Numbered from the stretch's first letter, positions 17,604 to 27,009 are shown. The stretch is 64,000 nt of DNA from Mucilaginibacter sp. L196 (GCF_009765905.1 NZ_LMUO01000015.1:1212575-1276574), one strand, 5' to 3'. The notes: generated by a model from the letters alone, not told the origin. Translations and numbers: made by a program.

Positions 17604-18959
17604 ATGAAGTCACCTTCTTTCAGATGGGTCGTTTTGGCAACGAGCCTGGCTTTTGTGGTCGCGCAGCTGGATGTTTCTATAGTAAACCTTGCTTTGCCAC
17701 AGATCGGGAACGCCTTTAGGGCGGGGATCAGTACATTACAATGGGTGGTTGACGCCTACACCTTGGCTTTTGCCGTATTGATGCTTTCGGCCGGTAGTAT
17801 CAGCGACCGGCTGGGTTCACGGCGCATCTTTCAGTTGGGCATTGTCATCTTTGGTTTGGCGTCCGCAGGTTGCGCTTTTGCGCCGGATGGGGTGTCGCTG
17901 GTTATAGCCAGGGTCATCCAGGGCATGGGGGCAGCGATGATGATACCCAGTTCGCTGGCCTTGCTCAACGGGCATTTTGCGCATCAGCCGGAGGTCCGTG
18001 CGCGGGCAGTGGGATTATGGACAGCTGCGGGTAGCGCGGCGATGGCAGCGGGGCCAACGATTGGCGGCTTGCTCATCGAACTCGCCAACTGGCGGTTTAT
18101 CTTCCTGATCAATATACCCATCTGCCTGGCGGGTTTCCTGCTGAGTTTCAGATTGAAAGATGGAAAAGTCAACACAGGAAGTGGGAAATTTGACTGGGCC
18201 GGTCAGCTGAGCTGGACATTGGGGATCACGGCGCTGATCGCAACCATTATTGAAGGGCCGAAACTAAGTTTCGGCAATCCATTGGTAATCACAGGTTTGG
18301 TCTTTTTCTTGGTAATGTTTATAGTTTTCTTGTGGATCGAAAGAAAAGCGTCCCGCCCGGTATTGCCGCTGTACTTATTTGGCTCCGGTACATTTAATGC
18401 TTTATTAATGTTGGGCGCGGTGTTGAATGGCGCTTATTACGGAAGCATCTTTGTATTAAGTCTGTATCTACAGCAGGTGTTACACTATACATCTTTAGTT
18501 GCGGGTCTGGCCTTTATCCCACTGACTGCAGGCTTTGTGCTTTCCAACGTAGCCAGCGCACGCATCATTGCCCGTTACGGTACTTGGAAACCTATTTTGT
18601 TTGGATTAGGCATTTTCGCCTTGGGTTTCGCTGGCTTGTTTATTGCTGGCACAGATACCCCCTATTGGAAGCTATTTTTACCCTTCCTGACCATTTCAAC
18701 CGGTATGGGGCTTGCCGTACCTGCCATGATCAATGGTGTTCTCGGCAGTGTGGATAAACAACTTTCGGGCACCGCCTCTGCAATACTCACCACCTCCCGT
18801 CAAACCGCAGGCGCTATCGGCGTTGCAGTATTTGGAGCCATGGCCGCGGGAAATGGTTACGCGATCCTTCATGGCGTTTACCAAGCCTCGGCTGTTTCTA
18901 TAACCATCACGGTCATCGCCCTGATCATAATCTACAGGATCGCTAGAAAACAAAATTGA
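17604..18959 (+). CDS. MFS efflux transporter, DHA2 (EmrB/QacA) type
   Basis: The 451-aa integral membrane protein has about 14 hydrophobic segments. Helix 1 carries LDVSIVNLALPQIG (DHA2 motif D1), the loop 2-3 motif is GSISDRLGSRRIF (motif A), and helix 5 carries GSAAMAAGPTIGGLL (antiporter motif C). It is expected to export drugs or other amphiphiles by proton antiport. The gene stands alone with no regulator next to it. Confidence 0.88.
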   Translation: MKSPSFRWVVLATSLAFVVAQLDVSIVNLALPQIGNAFRAGISTLQWVVDAYTLAFAVLMLSAGSISDRLGSRRIFQLGIVIFGLASAGCAFAPDGVSLVIARVIQGMGAAMMIPSSLALLNGHFAHQPEVRARAVGLWTAAGSAAMAAGPTIGGLLIELANWRFIFLINIPICLAGFLLSFRLKDGKVNTGSGKFDWAGQLSWTLGITALIATIIEGPKLSFGNPLVITGLVFFLVMFIVFLWIERKASRPVLPLYLFGSGTFNALLMLGAVLNGAYYGSIFVLSLYLQQVLHYTSLVAGLAFIPLTAGFVLSNVASARIIARYGTWKPILFGLGIFALGFAGLFIAGTDTPYWKLFLPFLTISTGMGLAVPAMINGVLGSVDKQLSGTASAILTTSRQTAGAIGVAVFGAMAAGNGYAILHGVYQASAVSITITVIALIIIYRIARKQN

Positions 18960-18964
18960 AATAA

Positions 18965-19225
18965 TTAAATAATAAATGATTGGTTGTAAAAGAGGAGAAT
19001 TACGTTGCGATGATCTATAAAATCATGAGCCAGCGGTTTCATATAGCGTTGAAACTTAGTTTCGCTATCCTTGGTGGTATCCAAATAATTCTTCAGTACG
19101 GCACCCATCCTAGCTTCAGCATACATTTTCTTTTCGTAAGGAGTGGGAAAGCCCGCTATCATTTGTTCGAATGCAGCAAAGGGTATCGCGGTGAGCGAGA
19201 ATATTGGAATCAGCAAGACTAGCAA
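18965..19225 (-). CDS. Hypothetical protein fragment, possibly decayed
   Basis: This frame lies between the efflux gene and fcl on the minus strand. It has only a TTG (19225) as start, followed by a hydrophobic stretch (VLLIPIFSLTAIPF) and then a charged helical segment (PYEKKMYAEARMGAVLKNYL) that looks protein-like. The frame stays open upstream to just inside the end of fcl without any ATG ahead of the hydrophobic run. It may be a start-less remnant or a small exported protein with a non-ATG start. No family recognised. Confidence 0.3.
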   Translation of the reverse strand: MLVLLIPIFSLTAIPFAAFEQMIAGFPTPYEKKMYAEARMGAVLKNYLDTTKDSETKFQRYMKPLAHDFIDHRNVILLFYNQSFII

Positions 19226-19287
19226 CTTTATCTTATCTAGCCATCCTAATCGATAATCAGAAGCTAAACAAAATAATTTTAAATTTA

Positions 19288-20232
19288 TTAGCGCTCAACA
19301 ACTGATAAACCTTTGCTTAAAAAATCCTTGTATGTTAATGCAATGCCTTCGGCTAAGGTAGTGTGATATTTCCACCCTGCTTCGGTCAGTTTAGTTACAT
19401 TCATCAGTTTTCTTGGTGTACCATCTGGTTTTGAAGTATCAAATTTTATTTCGCCCTGGTAACCAATTATTTGTTTTACAAGTAAAGCCAAGTTTTTGAT
19501 AGACAAGTCTTCACCTGTACCAATGTTGACTAGTCCGGGTTCATTATAAATTAGCATAAGGTAGTAGCAAGCTTCTGCCAAATCATCGGCAAATAAAAAT
19601 TCACGTTGAGGCGACCCTGTACCCCAGATAACAACTTCCGGTATATTTTGCTCTTTAGCCTCATGAAAACGACGTATTAAAGCCGGCAATACATGTGAAT
19701 TTTGTGGATGATAATTATCATTGTAGCCATATAAATTGGTAGGCATTACCGATATATAATTGCAACCGTATTGAGATCGGTAAGCATCGCACATTTTTAT
19801 GCCTGCAATTTTGGCAATAGCATAAGGTTCGTTGGTTTCCTCAAGCGGACCTGTTAACAAGTATTCTTCTTTTAACGGCTGAGGAGCCAGTTTAGGGTAA
19901 ATACAACTTGATCCCAGGAACATCATTTTTTTTACGTCATTAAGGTAAGAGCTATGGATAACATTCATTTGTATCTGTAGGTTATCGTACAAGAATTCTG
20001 CACGGTAAGTATTGTTAGCTATAATTCCACCAACTTTTGCGGCCGATAAAAACACATACTCGGGTTTTTCCTGACTAAAAAAATCGCTTACCTGTTGCTG
20101 ATTGCGCAAATCAAGTTCTGATGAATTACGCATAACGAAATTAGTGAATCCCTCTTTAACCAGTTTACGGTAAATTGCCGAGCCAACCATTCCTTTATGA
20201 CCAGCTATGTATATTTTCGCTTGCTTATTCAT
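19288..20232 (-). CDS. fcl: GDP-L-fucose synthase
   Basis: The protein is 314 aa from ATG 20232 (MNKQAKIYIAGHKGMVGS). It is an NADPH-dependent short-chain epimerase/reductase converting GDP-4-keto-6-deoxymannose to GDP-L-fucose. The nucleotide-binding GHKGMVGSA, the serine motif SSCIYPKLAPQPLKEE and the YxxxK pair in EPYAIAKIAG are all present. A longer frame to 20340 exists but reads through a shifted gmd remnant and should be ignored. The enzyme's substrate is made by Gmd, whose gene here is reduced to a relic, so Gmd must be supplied from elsewhere or the pathway is idle. Confidence 0.92.
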   Translation of the reverse strand: MNKQAKIYIAGHKGMVGSAIYRKLVKEGFTNFVMRNSSELDLRNQQQVSDFFSQEKPEYVFLSAAKVGGIIANNTYRAEFLYDNLQIQMNVIHSSYLNDVKKMMFLGSSCIYPKLAPQPLKEEYLLTGPLEETNEPYAIAKIAGIKMCDAYRSQYGCNYISVMPTNLYGYNDNYHPQNSHVLPALIRRFHEAKEQNIPEVVIWGTGSPQREFLFADDLAEACYYLMLIYNEPGLVNIGTGEDLSIKNLALLVKQIIGYQGEIKFDTSKPDGTPRKLMNVTKLTEAGWKYHTTLAEGIALTYKDFLSKGLSVVER

Positions 20233-20290
20233 AGAATAACTATTCAAATTGATTTTTCTTAACGTATCCCGATTCTTTAACAATTTCTCT

Positions 20291-20395
20291 TTACCAAACA
20301 TATCCCTTTGATAGAAGTAATTCAGTAAGGTAATCGCCACCCTGGCCAGTTATGCCTGTTAATAAAGTTTTTTTAGAAAAATTTAAGGACTCGAT
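20291..20395 (-). pseudogene. gmd: Relic of gmd (GDP-mannose 4,6-dehydratase) 5' end
   Basis: On the minus strand, codons from 20392 read SKKTLLTGITGQGGDYL, then TELLLSKGYVW and a TAA at 20293-20291. This is the Gmd N-terminal Rossmann signature (normally TGITGQDGSYLAELLL.KGY). Only about 33 codons remain, there is no ATG, an in-frame stop precedes it, and the other roughly 330 codons are missing. It sits just upstream of fcl, the normal place of gmd, so an internal deletion of an ancestral gmd-fcl pair is the simplest explanation. Confidence 0.72.
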
Positions 20396-20451
20396 TTAGG
20401 TGCATAGATTCATCTATTAAATTAATTACATAAACAGCATAAATTGGGCGA

Positions 20452-21300
20452 CTAAAGCTGCGTGGGTTTATTTACCACTTCTTTACGGCAGATTAAAAGT
20501 GGCGCAATTTGTTGCAAGGCCATAGCCCGATTCTCATTTTGCAGCGAACGACTCCTGCGAACTAAAGCAAGCAAATCGTGTGGTATTTGCATTGATAATT
20601 TTGTCAAATCAGGTGGCCCATCCTGATATCGTTCCTGGTAACTGATGCGATTATAACGACTAAGATGCATCAAATCATCGAAGTATTTTTTGGCACAGCA
20701 GGTACGAACCTGCCGATTGGAAACGACACGTGTTAACACGATTTCACTCTTAAATATATCGGCAAATTTGATGACTTCGCAAACTGACCTATACTCATCT
20801 TCCTTCAACATAGTTACAAAGACTATTTTTTTGAAAGGTTTAAATTCCATACCCGGAGGTATTAACAATAACGTTAGCCCTGTCCGGTCCACCAATTTTT
20901 TGATCCAGTCTTCCATTAAAGTACTAGGAGTCTTTTGGTGCGATCCTGAAATTAATAAATTTACCTTATCGTTCTGATTGTAATTCAATAGCAACGGATC
21001 GAAAATACCGTTAACCCATTGATACCTTACAGATGGTAGATAGGCATCAGGAGCAAAAGTTTCGGCGAGCTTGCGCGTAGTAACGCTTAATTGACGTAAC
21101 CTTTCAATTCCTGCGTTTTGATTGACTATCAAACTTTCCTCTGACCACCCATCTCCCCTTAATGCGGGTATAGACACTATATGCTGGAAACAACAATGTA
21201 GAACAATGTCCATTTTAAGACAGGATGCTAATTTGAATGCATATTCTGCAATTTGGTTCGCATTTACTGAAAAATCCACCATTACAAGTATTTTATTCAT
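20452..21300 (-). CDS. Tandem universal stress protein (UspA family)
   Basis: The 282-aa protein has two Usp folds. The first opens with MNKILVMVDFSVNANQIAEYAFKLA and ends at LLISGSHQK...LLLIPPG; the second opens with FKKIVFVTMLKEDEYRSVCEVIKFAD. The second domain lacks an obvious G-x2-G-x9-G-S/T nucleotide loop. It presumably acts in the cytoplasm in stress survival. The next gene upstream encodes a DUF892 ferritin-like protein, a common Usp neighbour in stress islands. Confidence 0.82.
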   Translation of the reverse strand: MNKILVMVDFSVNANQIAEYAFKLASCLKMDIVLHCCFQHIVSIPALRGDGWSEESLIVNQNAGIERLRQLSVTTRKLAETFAPDAYLPSVRYQWVNGIFDPLLLNYNQNDKVNLLISGSHQKTPSTLMEDWIKKLVDRTGLTLLLIPPGMEFKPFKKIVFVTMLKEDEYRSVCEVIKFADIFKSEIVLTRVVSNRQVRTCCAKKYFDDLMHLSRYNRISYQERYQDGPPDLTKLSMQIPHDLLALVRRSRSLQNENRAMALQQIAPLLICRKEVVNKPTQL

Positions 21301-21575
21301 AATTGTTGTTTATTGTAAGATCATTGGGTAGAAAGTAAAGATTATTGGATACTACAAATTGGGGGCCTTTCTTAAATGCCCCACAAGCATAACTTTACTA
21401 ATTCCTGATATGGGGGCGTAGAAGAGACAACGAAGATAAAAATAGAGTGCAAAAAAATATAAATTACTATTTGTGTTAAATACAAGGCGGCCTAAACGGT
21501 CATTATTTTCACTTTCTATACTGCGAAAAGTTGCCGTCATGGCGATAGTAGCAATTCTCCCGATTACCTTAATCA

Positions 21576-22136
21576 CTAAACCGATTTGTGACCTTTTTTT
21601 ATTACCCCCGAATTAACATATTCATGTATTATTAATTCATATAACTCCTTATTATCTTTCGCTATATCTAAGTTTTGCCTTATTAGGAGCAACAAAGCAC
21701 TATTGTGTATCGATAACCCGAGTTCATATAAAATTGAATAACTTGTAATCTCCATACTTTGCAAAGCAACTAAATCGAAGAGAATACCGAGCTCTGTTTC
21801 GAGATTAGATGCAGCTGCAGTGTTGACAGTTTTAATAATTTCATATGTAATTGCTTTTACTTCGTCGCATTCCTGCGTCTCATATTTTTCGCCGATCATA
21901 TTAAAAATCTCTTTAATTCTATTCAACTGGATATGTATTTCTCCAATATTTTCCTGTATTGCTTGTTTGAGAGTCGTGCGTGAAACATTAGCTGCAAATA
22001 TTGGTAGGTATTCCAACAGACAATGTTTAATGCTAAAAATATCGCTCAATTGCGTAATAAAGATTTTTTTGATGCAATCCTGATGCGATTGATGAGGACC
22101 ACTAATCAGACTGGTTCCTTTTTTTGCTTTCATCAT
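21576..22136 (-). CDS. DUF892 / YciE-YciF ferritin-like protein
   Basis: The 186-aa all-helical protein matches the DUF892 pattern: IKKIFITQLSDIFSIKHCLLEYLP (helix 1), TTLKQAIQENIGEIHIQLNRIKEIF (helix 2), then ALQSMEITSYSILYELG (the E-x6-Y-based helix 3) and a last helix of similar length. These are four-helix di-iron-like bundles linked to stress and iron or peroxide handling; their activity is poorly known. The preceding residues (MMKAKKGTSLISGPHQS) are not conserved. Confidence 0.72.
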   Translation of the reverse strand: MMKAKKGTSLISGPHQSHQDCIKKIFITQLSDIFSIKHCLLEYLPIFAANVSRTTLKQAIQENIGEIHIQLNRIKEIFNMIGEKYETQECDEVKAITYEIIKTVNTAAASNLETELGILFDLVALQSMEITSYSILYELGLSIHNSALLLLIRQNLDIAKDNKELYELIIHEYVNSGVIKKGHKSV

Positions 22137-22612
22137 TAACCAATTAAATAAAACTTATTAATTATCAGGTTTAAAAAAAACGTAAGAGTTCTTAATTAGA
22201 TACATTTAGTGTTTAAATGAATAAGTAATAAAAGACTTTATCTTATTTATTTAAAACATTGTTATAATAAAGAAAAGATTAGATCACGACTATAGATTTG
22301 ATAGACAAGATCAGTAATTCAGCGAGCTGAGCACATTTCGGAGAAAAATAAAAAACAGAAAAGCACTACACTACTTTGGATTACCAAAGTAAATCACATC
22401 CCTTCAGTTTATAGATATGAGCGAATGAATTTGGGGGGATATTCACGCTAGAGTTAAAAAACGATGTTGTCTAAAAGAACCTTTAATGTTTAAGATTGTA
22501 GTATTGAACTTTACAGTCTTTAATAAAGCAATCAGATCTTCAGCTAAAATATACTAGCAAGATATTACCATATTAAAACACTAGTAATAAGTTAAGTACG
22601 AGTGAAATCATA
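22137..22612. other. AT-rich intergenic gap with a hairpin
   Basis: No coding frame was recognised in 476 bp. A perfect inverted repeat, TACTTTGG-ATTA-CCAAAGTA, lies at 22372-22391; it has no T-run and could be an operator or a transcript hairpin. The gap separates the DUF892 gene from the HTH regulator, both on the minus strand. Confidence 0.45.
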
Positions 22613-23029
22613 TTAGGCTTCTTTAGTATTGTTAAAAAAATTTTGATTTATTCTTTCCAGCAATCTAATATATCTTTCCATCCAATAGTATATTGGATCG
22701 CTGTTTTGTTCCCCTCCATCAATGTCTTTTAATACTTCTTTATCCAGCAGGCAAGATCTATTAGCTAACTCATCTGGAAATTCTACTGAAAAATCATGAG
22801 AGGTGACCAACCCAATTTTAACAATTATATCAGTACTTAATTTCTTAGTTTCAAACCAGTGGTACAACGTAGGTCTGCTAACGTCCAATCGCCTGGCGAT
22901 TTCACTTATGCTTATACAATTGCTCCGAATATGTCGCTCTATTATTTGCCCATGATGAATATTATTTCCATCATGCCGTAAGGCATTTCTTAAACCTGGG
23001 TTATCGGATTTTTTAAGTTCGCTTTGCAT
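22613..23029 (-). CDS. Small HTH transcriptional regulator
   Basis: The protein is 138 aa. Residues about 28-72 form a helix-turn-helix (HIRSNCISISEIARRLDVSRPTLYHWFE), with ARRLDVSRPTLYHWF the recognition part, similar to resolvase-type or TetR/Cro-like HTH. The C-terminal half (PIYYWMERYIRLLERINQNFF) has a helix that may mediate dimerisation. No ligand domain is visible. Targets are unknown; neighbours are separated by more than 200 bp. Confidence 0.6.
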   Translation of the reverse strand: MQSELKKSDNPGLRNALRHDGNNIHHGQIIERHIRSNCISISEIARRLDVSRPTLYHWFETKKLSTDIIVKIGLVTSHDFSVEFPDELANRSCLLDKEVLKDIDGGEQNSDPIYYWMERYIRLLERINQNFFNNTKEA

Positions 23030-23247
23030 AAATTCATCTTTAAATTAATTAAACATTGAAATGAGTGCAGTTGAGCCCAAATAGTAGAGTTGGTCAGGGT
23101 AGATGACTTAAAAAGCTTTAATTATTAATATTTTATTATAATTAAATATACTTCTTTCTAATTTAAAATACATGATGATACACATAAATACAGGCTTTAA
23201 AAGGTCTTTCTTTACCTAATAAGGGTATAAACCTCAAATTCGATTTC

Positions 23248-23745
23248 TTAATTTCTACTAATAGAATATTTATTTAAAAATTTATTTTTCGAAATAGTCA
23301 TATAAAGCATCCCGCGTTCGTGATGATTAATCTCAAAACCAAGTTTTTCATAACGTGTTATTGCAGATATATTTGACGGATGAATTTTCAAGTAAATTAT
23401 TTCTAAACTTTTTTCTAAAAAGCCGTATTGAATCATTAAAAATGCGGCCTGTAACCCCACTCCTTTTTCCTTGTAAAGCGAATTTCCAATATAGCAATGC
23501 AGTTCAGCACGATTACCACGGATATTAATTAATTCTACGTTACCTACATATGTGTCAAGTTCTTGCAGACAAATAGCAAACAGTATTTGATTCGTTTGCT
23601 TTAGTTTATAACGCAGCCAGGCCATTTCGTCTTCTATAGTGTTATTATTCAAGCAGGTCATTTTTTTAAAAGACCAAAGGTCTTTATCATCGTTCCATAA
23701 AATGGAAGTATTGGCATCCTCTAAAAGTGGAATTCTTATATAAAT
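23248..23745 (-). CDS. GNAT-family N-acetyltransferase (RimJ/RimL-like)
   Basis: About 165 aa from ATG 23745 (MIYIRIPLLEDANTSILWN); an upstream ATG at 23775 would add ten residues. Acetyl-CoA-binding motif A is seen as SLYKEKGVGLQAAFLMIQYGF and motif B as YLKIHPSNISAITRYEKLGFE. This layout (W-N-D, then VGNVELINI) is that of RimJ/RimL and of sugar-amine acetyltransferases such as those of flagellin or O-antigen loci. Substrate unknown. Confidence 0.72.
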   Translation of the reverse strand: MYIRIPLLEDANTSILWNDDKDLWSFKKMTCLNNNTIEDEMAWLRYKLKQTNQILFAICLQELDTYVGNVELINIRGNRAELHCYIGNSLYKEKGVGLQAAFLMIQYGFLEKSLEIIYLKIHPSNISAITRYEKLGFEINHHERGMLYMTISKNKFLNKYSISRN

Positions 23746-23775
23746 CATAACTATCATACAACTCGCGATATGCAT

Positions 23776-24082
23776 TTAATTTAAAAATCATAACTAATTA
23801 AACAAATGACCGTAAGTAAATTAAACGAAATCTCGTCGATGTCATATAATTGCAGTTGTCGGCAAGTTTACCCTTACTGTGGTCTTGGTATCCAGAAAAA
23901 TGAATTATATCCACCAATAGAGAGTCTTAAATGCTGATTCAACTATTCAATTCTACAACACGATGCCAAAATCGAAGACATCTAATAGCTGTTTGAATTA
24001 AGGCGTAATAAAATATATAAAGGAGCGTGGAGATCCTTATATCCAAAAAAGATAAATGATATATTCCCCATTAATTCTTCAA
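23776..24082. other. Intergenic gap, nothing recognised
   Basis: About 300 bp between the GNAT gene and the decayed duplication. No frame, hairpin or promoter stood out. Confidence 0.4.
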
Positions 24083-24298
24083 TGTGAAATATTATCAACA
24101 TATATCGATTATTGTTAGCTATTGGTATCCATGGACATATATACCAGATAATATTGGCCAGGCCTCATATTCATTAAGTTCAGCCGACCTTCATTAATAT
24201 CCACTGGTCCTTTCTTAATGCAATTCTAACGTATCGGTCCACATTGTTTTAAGTTCTGGTATAAGCCGATTGTAGATAGAACTAATTAAACCATTTTT
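24083..24298 (-). pseudogene. Decayed tandem copy of regulator C-terminal domain
   Basis: These ~215 bp align along their whole length with 24304-24532, the 3' part of the adjacent regulator gene. Shared blocks include TGTGAAATAT, CAACA(C/T)ATATC, TATATACCAG, CACATTGTTTT and AGTTCTGG. On the minus strand the copy starts with the A-tract/ATGG junction, reads KTMWTDTLE in one frame, and is then broken by stops and indels. The functional gene ends (HFKKMV) inside the junction. It is a partial tandem duplication that has since decayed, or the last trace of a neighbouring paralogue. Confidence 0.72.
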
Positions 24299-25023
24299 TT
24301 AAAATGTGAAATATCATCAACACATATCAATATATATCGTTCATTGATATCTAATTGTGGCCAGGGACGTATATACCAGGTAATCCAAATAGGCCCCATA
24401 TTTATTAAATTAAGTTGTCCCTCATTAAAGTGCACAGTTCCGTTGTTAACGCAATTTTCTAACGCATCGGCCCACATTGTTTTGAGTTCTGGCAGAATCC
24501 GGCTATAGACGGAGCCAACTAAGCCATTTTTTTTAAATTCAAAAACATTAGTCCATTCTTTCGAGAAAACCACATATTTAAATTTATTATCAAGTACTGC
24601 TACCGGAAATCCAGCCTGACTTACAGTGCTTAAAATTAAGTTCTCGGTTGAATTACTGCCTTTATAAAGCAAGCTTTGCTTTTGAGATTTATGTTCCAGA
24701 TATTTTTTATACCAAACAGTAAAGTTGCTTTGATTTGCAAACTTTAGCATCCAGGCTATCTGTTTTTTATTGTACCGATTTTCGTCCAATAACTTTTCTG
24801 CCATTTCCATCTGCAAGAACCTGTAAAATGAAAATAATGTAGTGTTGAACTTAGCTTTGAAATGGCGTTTCAATTTTGTTTCAGAAATGAAATGAAGTTT
24901 TGAAAGTGCTGTAATTCCAGGGAATCCAGTCAGTAACGACGACTGTAGATTATCTTCGATTTTTTTTAAAACTTCATCGTCATAATAAAGCAAGTGTTTC
25001 ATTTTACATTGCGGGTTTAACAT
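24286..25023 (-). CDS. AraC-type HTH protein with C-terminal PAS-like domain
   Basis: The 245-aa protein has reversed architecture: residues about 32-110 form an AraC-family double HTH (FPGITALSKLHFISETKLKRHF and KKQIAWMLKFANQSNFTVWYKKYL), and the C-terminal ~115 residues look like a PAS sensor (AGFPVAVLDNKFKYVVFSKEWTNVF through WITWYIRPWPQLD..YILICVDDIS). It likely binds DNA and senses an unknown ligand. The C-terminal PAS domain is partly duplicated just downstream as a relic. Confidence 0.68.
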   Translation of the reverse strand: MLNPQCKMKHLLYYDDEVLKKIEDNLQSSLLTGFPGITALSKLHFISETKLKRHFKAKFNTTLFSFYRFLQMEMAEKLLDENRYNKKQIAWMLKFANQSNFTVWYKKYLEHKSQKQSLLYKGSNSTENLILSTVSQAGFPVAVLDNKFKYVVFSKEWTNVFEFKKNGLVGSVYSRILPELKTMWADALENCVNNGTVHFNEGQLNLINMGPIWITWYIRPWPQLDINERYILICVDDISHFKKMV

Positions 25024-25140
25024 AAAGTATAAGATTACAGCATCTTTAATTTTACAAATAGATGTAATAGAGAATTATTAAATTCTCTGATGAATCTTTG
25101 ATGAATTAAAAAAATGGTAAATGCTTCTAGGTAGGTAGGA

Positions 25141-25174
25141 AAAAAAAACAGATGTGTTGACTTAGTTGAGTCAA
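25141..25174 (-). terminator. Candidate terminator after sugar-phosphate transferase gene
   Basis: On the minus strand TTGACT-CAACTA-AGTCAA (25174-25157) forms a perfect 6-bp stem and is followed, after CACATCTG, by a run of nine T (to 25141). The stem is short and the T-run is offset, so efficiency is uncertain. It lies about 70 bp after the stop of the transferase gene. Confidence 0.4.
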
Positions 25175-25244
25175 GCAACGCAATAGCACTTCAAAATATT
25201 CTATAACTTAATATAAATAAAAGTAAGATAAATTTATGTATTTT

Positions 25245-26648
25245 TTAATAAACTTTATCCTTTCCTGTAAATATATTAAAAATTGTAATGATGATAATTT
25301 TTAAATCCAATATAAACTTCCAGTGCTCCAAATACCAAATATCATGTTTAACTCTTTCCTCCATCGATTTTACGTCGCGGGTTTCGCCTCTTAAACCCTT
25401 TATTTGAGCCAATCCGGTGATCCCTGGTTTCATATATTGCCTGACCATATAATTCTCAATGATTCGGCTATATTCATCTGTGTGTTTAAGCATATGAGGC
25501 CGGGGCCCTACCACACTCATATTTCCGATCAGTACATTAAAAAATTGAGGAAATTCATCAAGGCTTGTTTTTCTTAAAAATTTCCCTACGTCCGTTATTC
25601 TCGCATCGCCTTTAAAAACCTGTTTCGTATCGCTTTCATTATTCATGTACATACTCCTAAATTTATAACACCAAAATTGCAGATTATTTCTTCCGGTTCT
25701 TTTTTGTTTGAAAAGTACCGGCCCAGGGCTTTGGCATTTAATAATAATAGCTAAAAGAGGGTAAAGCCAACTCAAAATAAAAAAAAGTGCGAAAAGACTA
25801 ATTGTTATATCTAACAGTCTTTTCCTTATACGATGAGGGCCTTCTTCCAAGGGTTCTGAATTCGGGCTAATAATTTGAATGTGGTCTAAATAATTTACGC
25901 AAAAACTACCTGTAGCCGGATACTTGAAATCCGATACAAATTTCAACCTGATACATCTCTTATTAGCTTCTAAAATCATATCATCTATAATATGATTGCT
26001 ACAATGAGAGAGTGTGGTATAAACCTCGGTTACGCCGTTTATGGTTGCTTGATCAAGCTGGTTTACAAAACTAATTAACTCATCTTTTGCATTATCAGCA
26101 TTTTCGTGATGTTCGCCATTCAAAAAACCCTCAAACGAGAAGATCGTATCATTTGTCTTAAAGTATTCGGCTAAACGAAGCGCACTTTGGTTAAAGCCCC
26201 AAATAGCTACTTTTTTTTGCTTAATAATAGTTCCATTAGCATGTCTTTCAAGTACATTAAATAAAAACTCCCTCAACAAAAAATTGAACGTTGTGAGTAT
26301 ACAGAAGAAGAATAGAAACACACGCCCCCCAAAAAATTGGCCGGTAAAGAAAAAGCAAAGTATTACCATTACCATATAGGCTAATAGCTTATTCCAGAAA
26401 TGGTATTGCTTTTTTTTCGCAAAAACAGATGTTGAATGGCGAAAATAGCTTGAACAAGCAAACCACAACAAATTAATAATAATGATAAAGCTTCGCCCCC
26501 ATATAGGGAACGGAGAATTATAATTACTTGCGATTGCCAATGAGAGGCAGTAAACATAGTTAAGAATTATATAATCTGATACTTGAATAATTAACCATGG
26601 TGAATAGTTGTAGTAATTTTTCATGTTACGTTTTCTAATTTTTTTCAC
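25245..26648 (-). CDS. Initiating undecaprenyl-phosphate sugar-phosphate transferase (WcaJ-like)
   Basis: The 467-aa polyprenyl glycosylphosphotransferase has N-terminal membrane helices, a Rossmann-like CoA-binding middle (VAIWGFNQSALRLAEYF) and the C-terminal catalytic bac_transf domain: KRLLDITISL helix, SPGPVLFKQKRTGRN, FWCYKFRSM, DEFPQFFNVLIGNMSVVGPRP and GITGLAQIKGLRGET. It moves a sugar phosphate to undecaprenyl phosphate to start repeat-unit synthesis. ATG 26624 is an alternative start. It stands apart from the main operon, beyond the convergent beta-helix gene, but is the only initiating enzyme visible for that locus. Confidence 0.9.
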   Translation of the reverse strand: MKKIRKRNMKNYYNYSPWLIIQVSDYIILNYVYCLSLAIASNYNSPFPIWGRSFIIIINLLWFACSSYFRHSTSVFAKKKQYHFWNKLLAYMVMVILCFFFTGQFFGGRVFLFFFCILTTFNFLLREFLFNVLERHANGTIIKQKKVAIWGFNQSALRLAEYFKTNDTIFSFEGFLNGEHHENADNAKDELISFVNQLDQATINGVTEVYTTLSHCSNHIIDDMILEANKRCIRLKFVSDFKYPATGSFCVNYLDHIQIISPNSEPLEEGPHRIRKRLLDITISLFALFFILSWLYPLLAIIIKCQSPGPVLFKQKRTGRNNLQFWCYKFRSMYMNNESDTKQVFKGDARITDVGKFLRKTSLDEFPQFFNVLIGNMSVVGPRPHMLKHTDEYSRIIENYMVRQYMKPGITGLAQIKGLRGETRDVKSMEERVKHDIWYLEHWKFILDLKIIIITIFNIFTGKDKVY

Positions 26649-27009
26649 TTATCGACGAATACAGGATATAATCAACGGTAATACCGACCTTATTCTAAGT
26701 CGTAATATTAACAGGAAGAAATTTTGAGAATTTTCACAAGAATTACATCAAATGAATGCTTAAACTGATTCATAGTCTGTGACTTGCTAAACGAATTTGG
26801 CGGCGTTAGTAAGCTATTTTTGAACGATTTTTCCTGGCAAACCTCATATAGGCAACATTAACGAAAAGCAACAATTGTTACAACTGTTACATTAAAACCA
26901 TAAAATAAATAATATATTAATAATATATCCGTTTGCTTAATGATTATTTTTTTAATTTATTATGAAACAATTTTAGAAAATTATCGTAAAAATCCCTAGC
27001 TAAAAAATT
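26649..27009. other. Divergent AT-rich promoter region
   Basis: 361 bp between the divergent transferase and beta-helix genes. The half nearest the beta-helix gene is almost all A/T, including TAATATATTAATAATATAT. TATCCGTTTG near 26930 only loosely resembles a -7 box. No frame was seen. Confidence 0.35.

Noticed and set aside
20233..20340. N-terminal extension of GDP-L-fucose synthase
   Set aside because: These codons read the gmd relic in a shifted frame and precede a perfect family-type start at 20232.
21352..21576. 74-codon minus-strand frame after the DUF892 gene
   Set aside because: It begins at a GTG overlapping the DUF892 stop and its composition is not protein-like; no motif seen.
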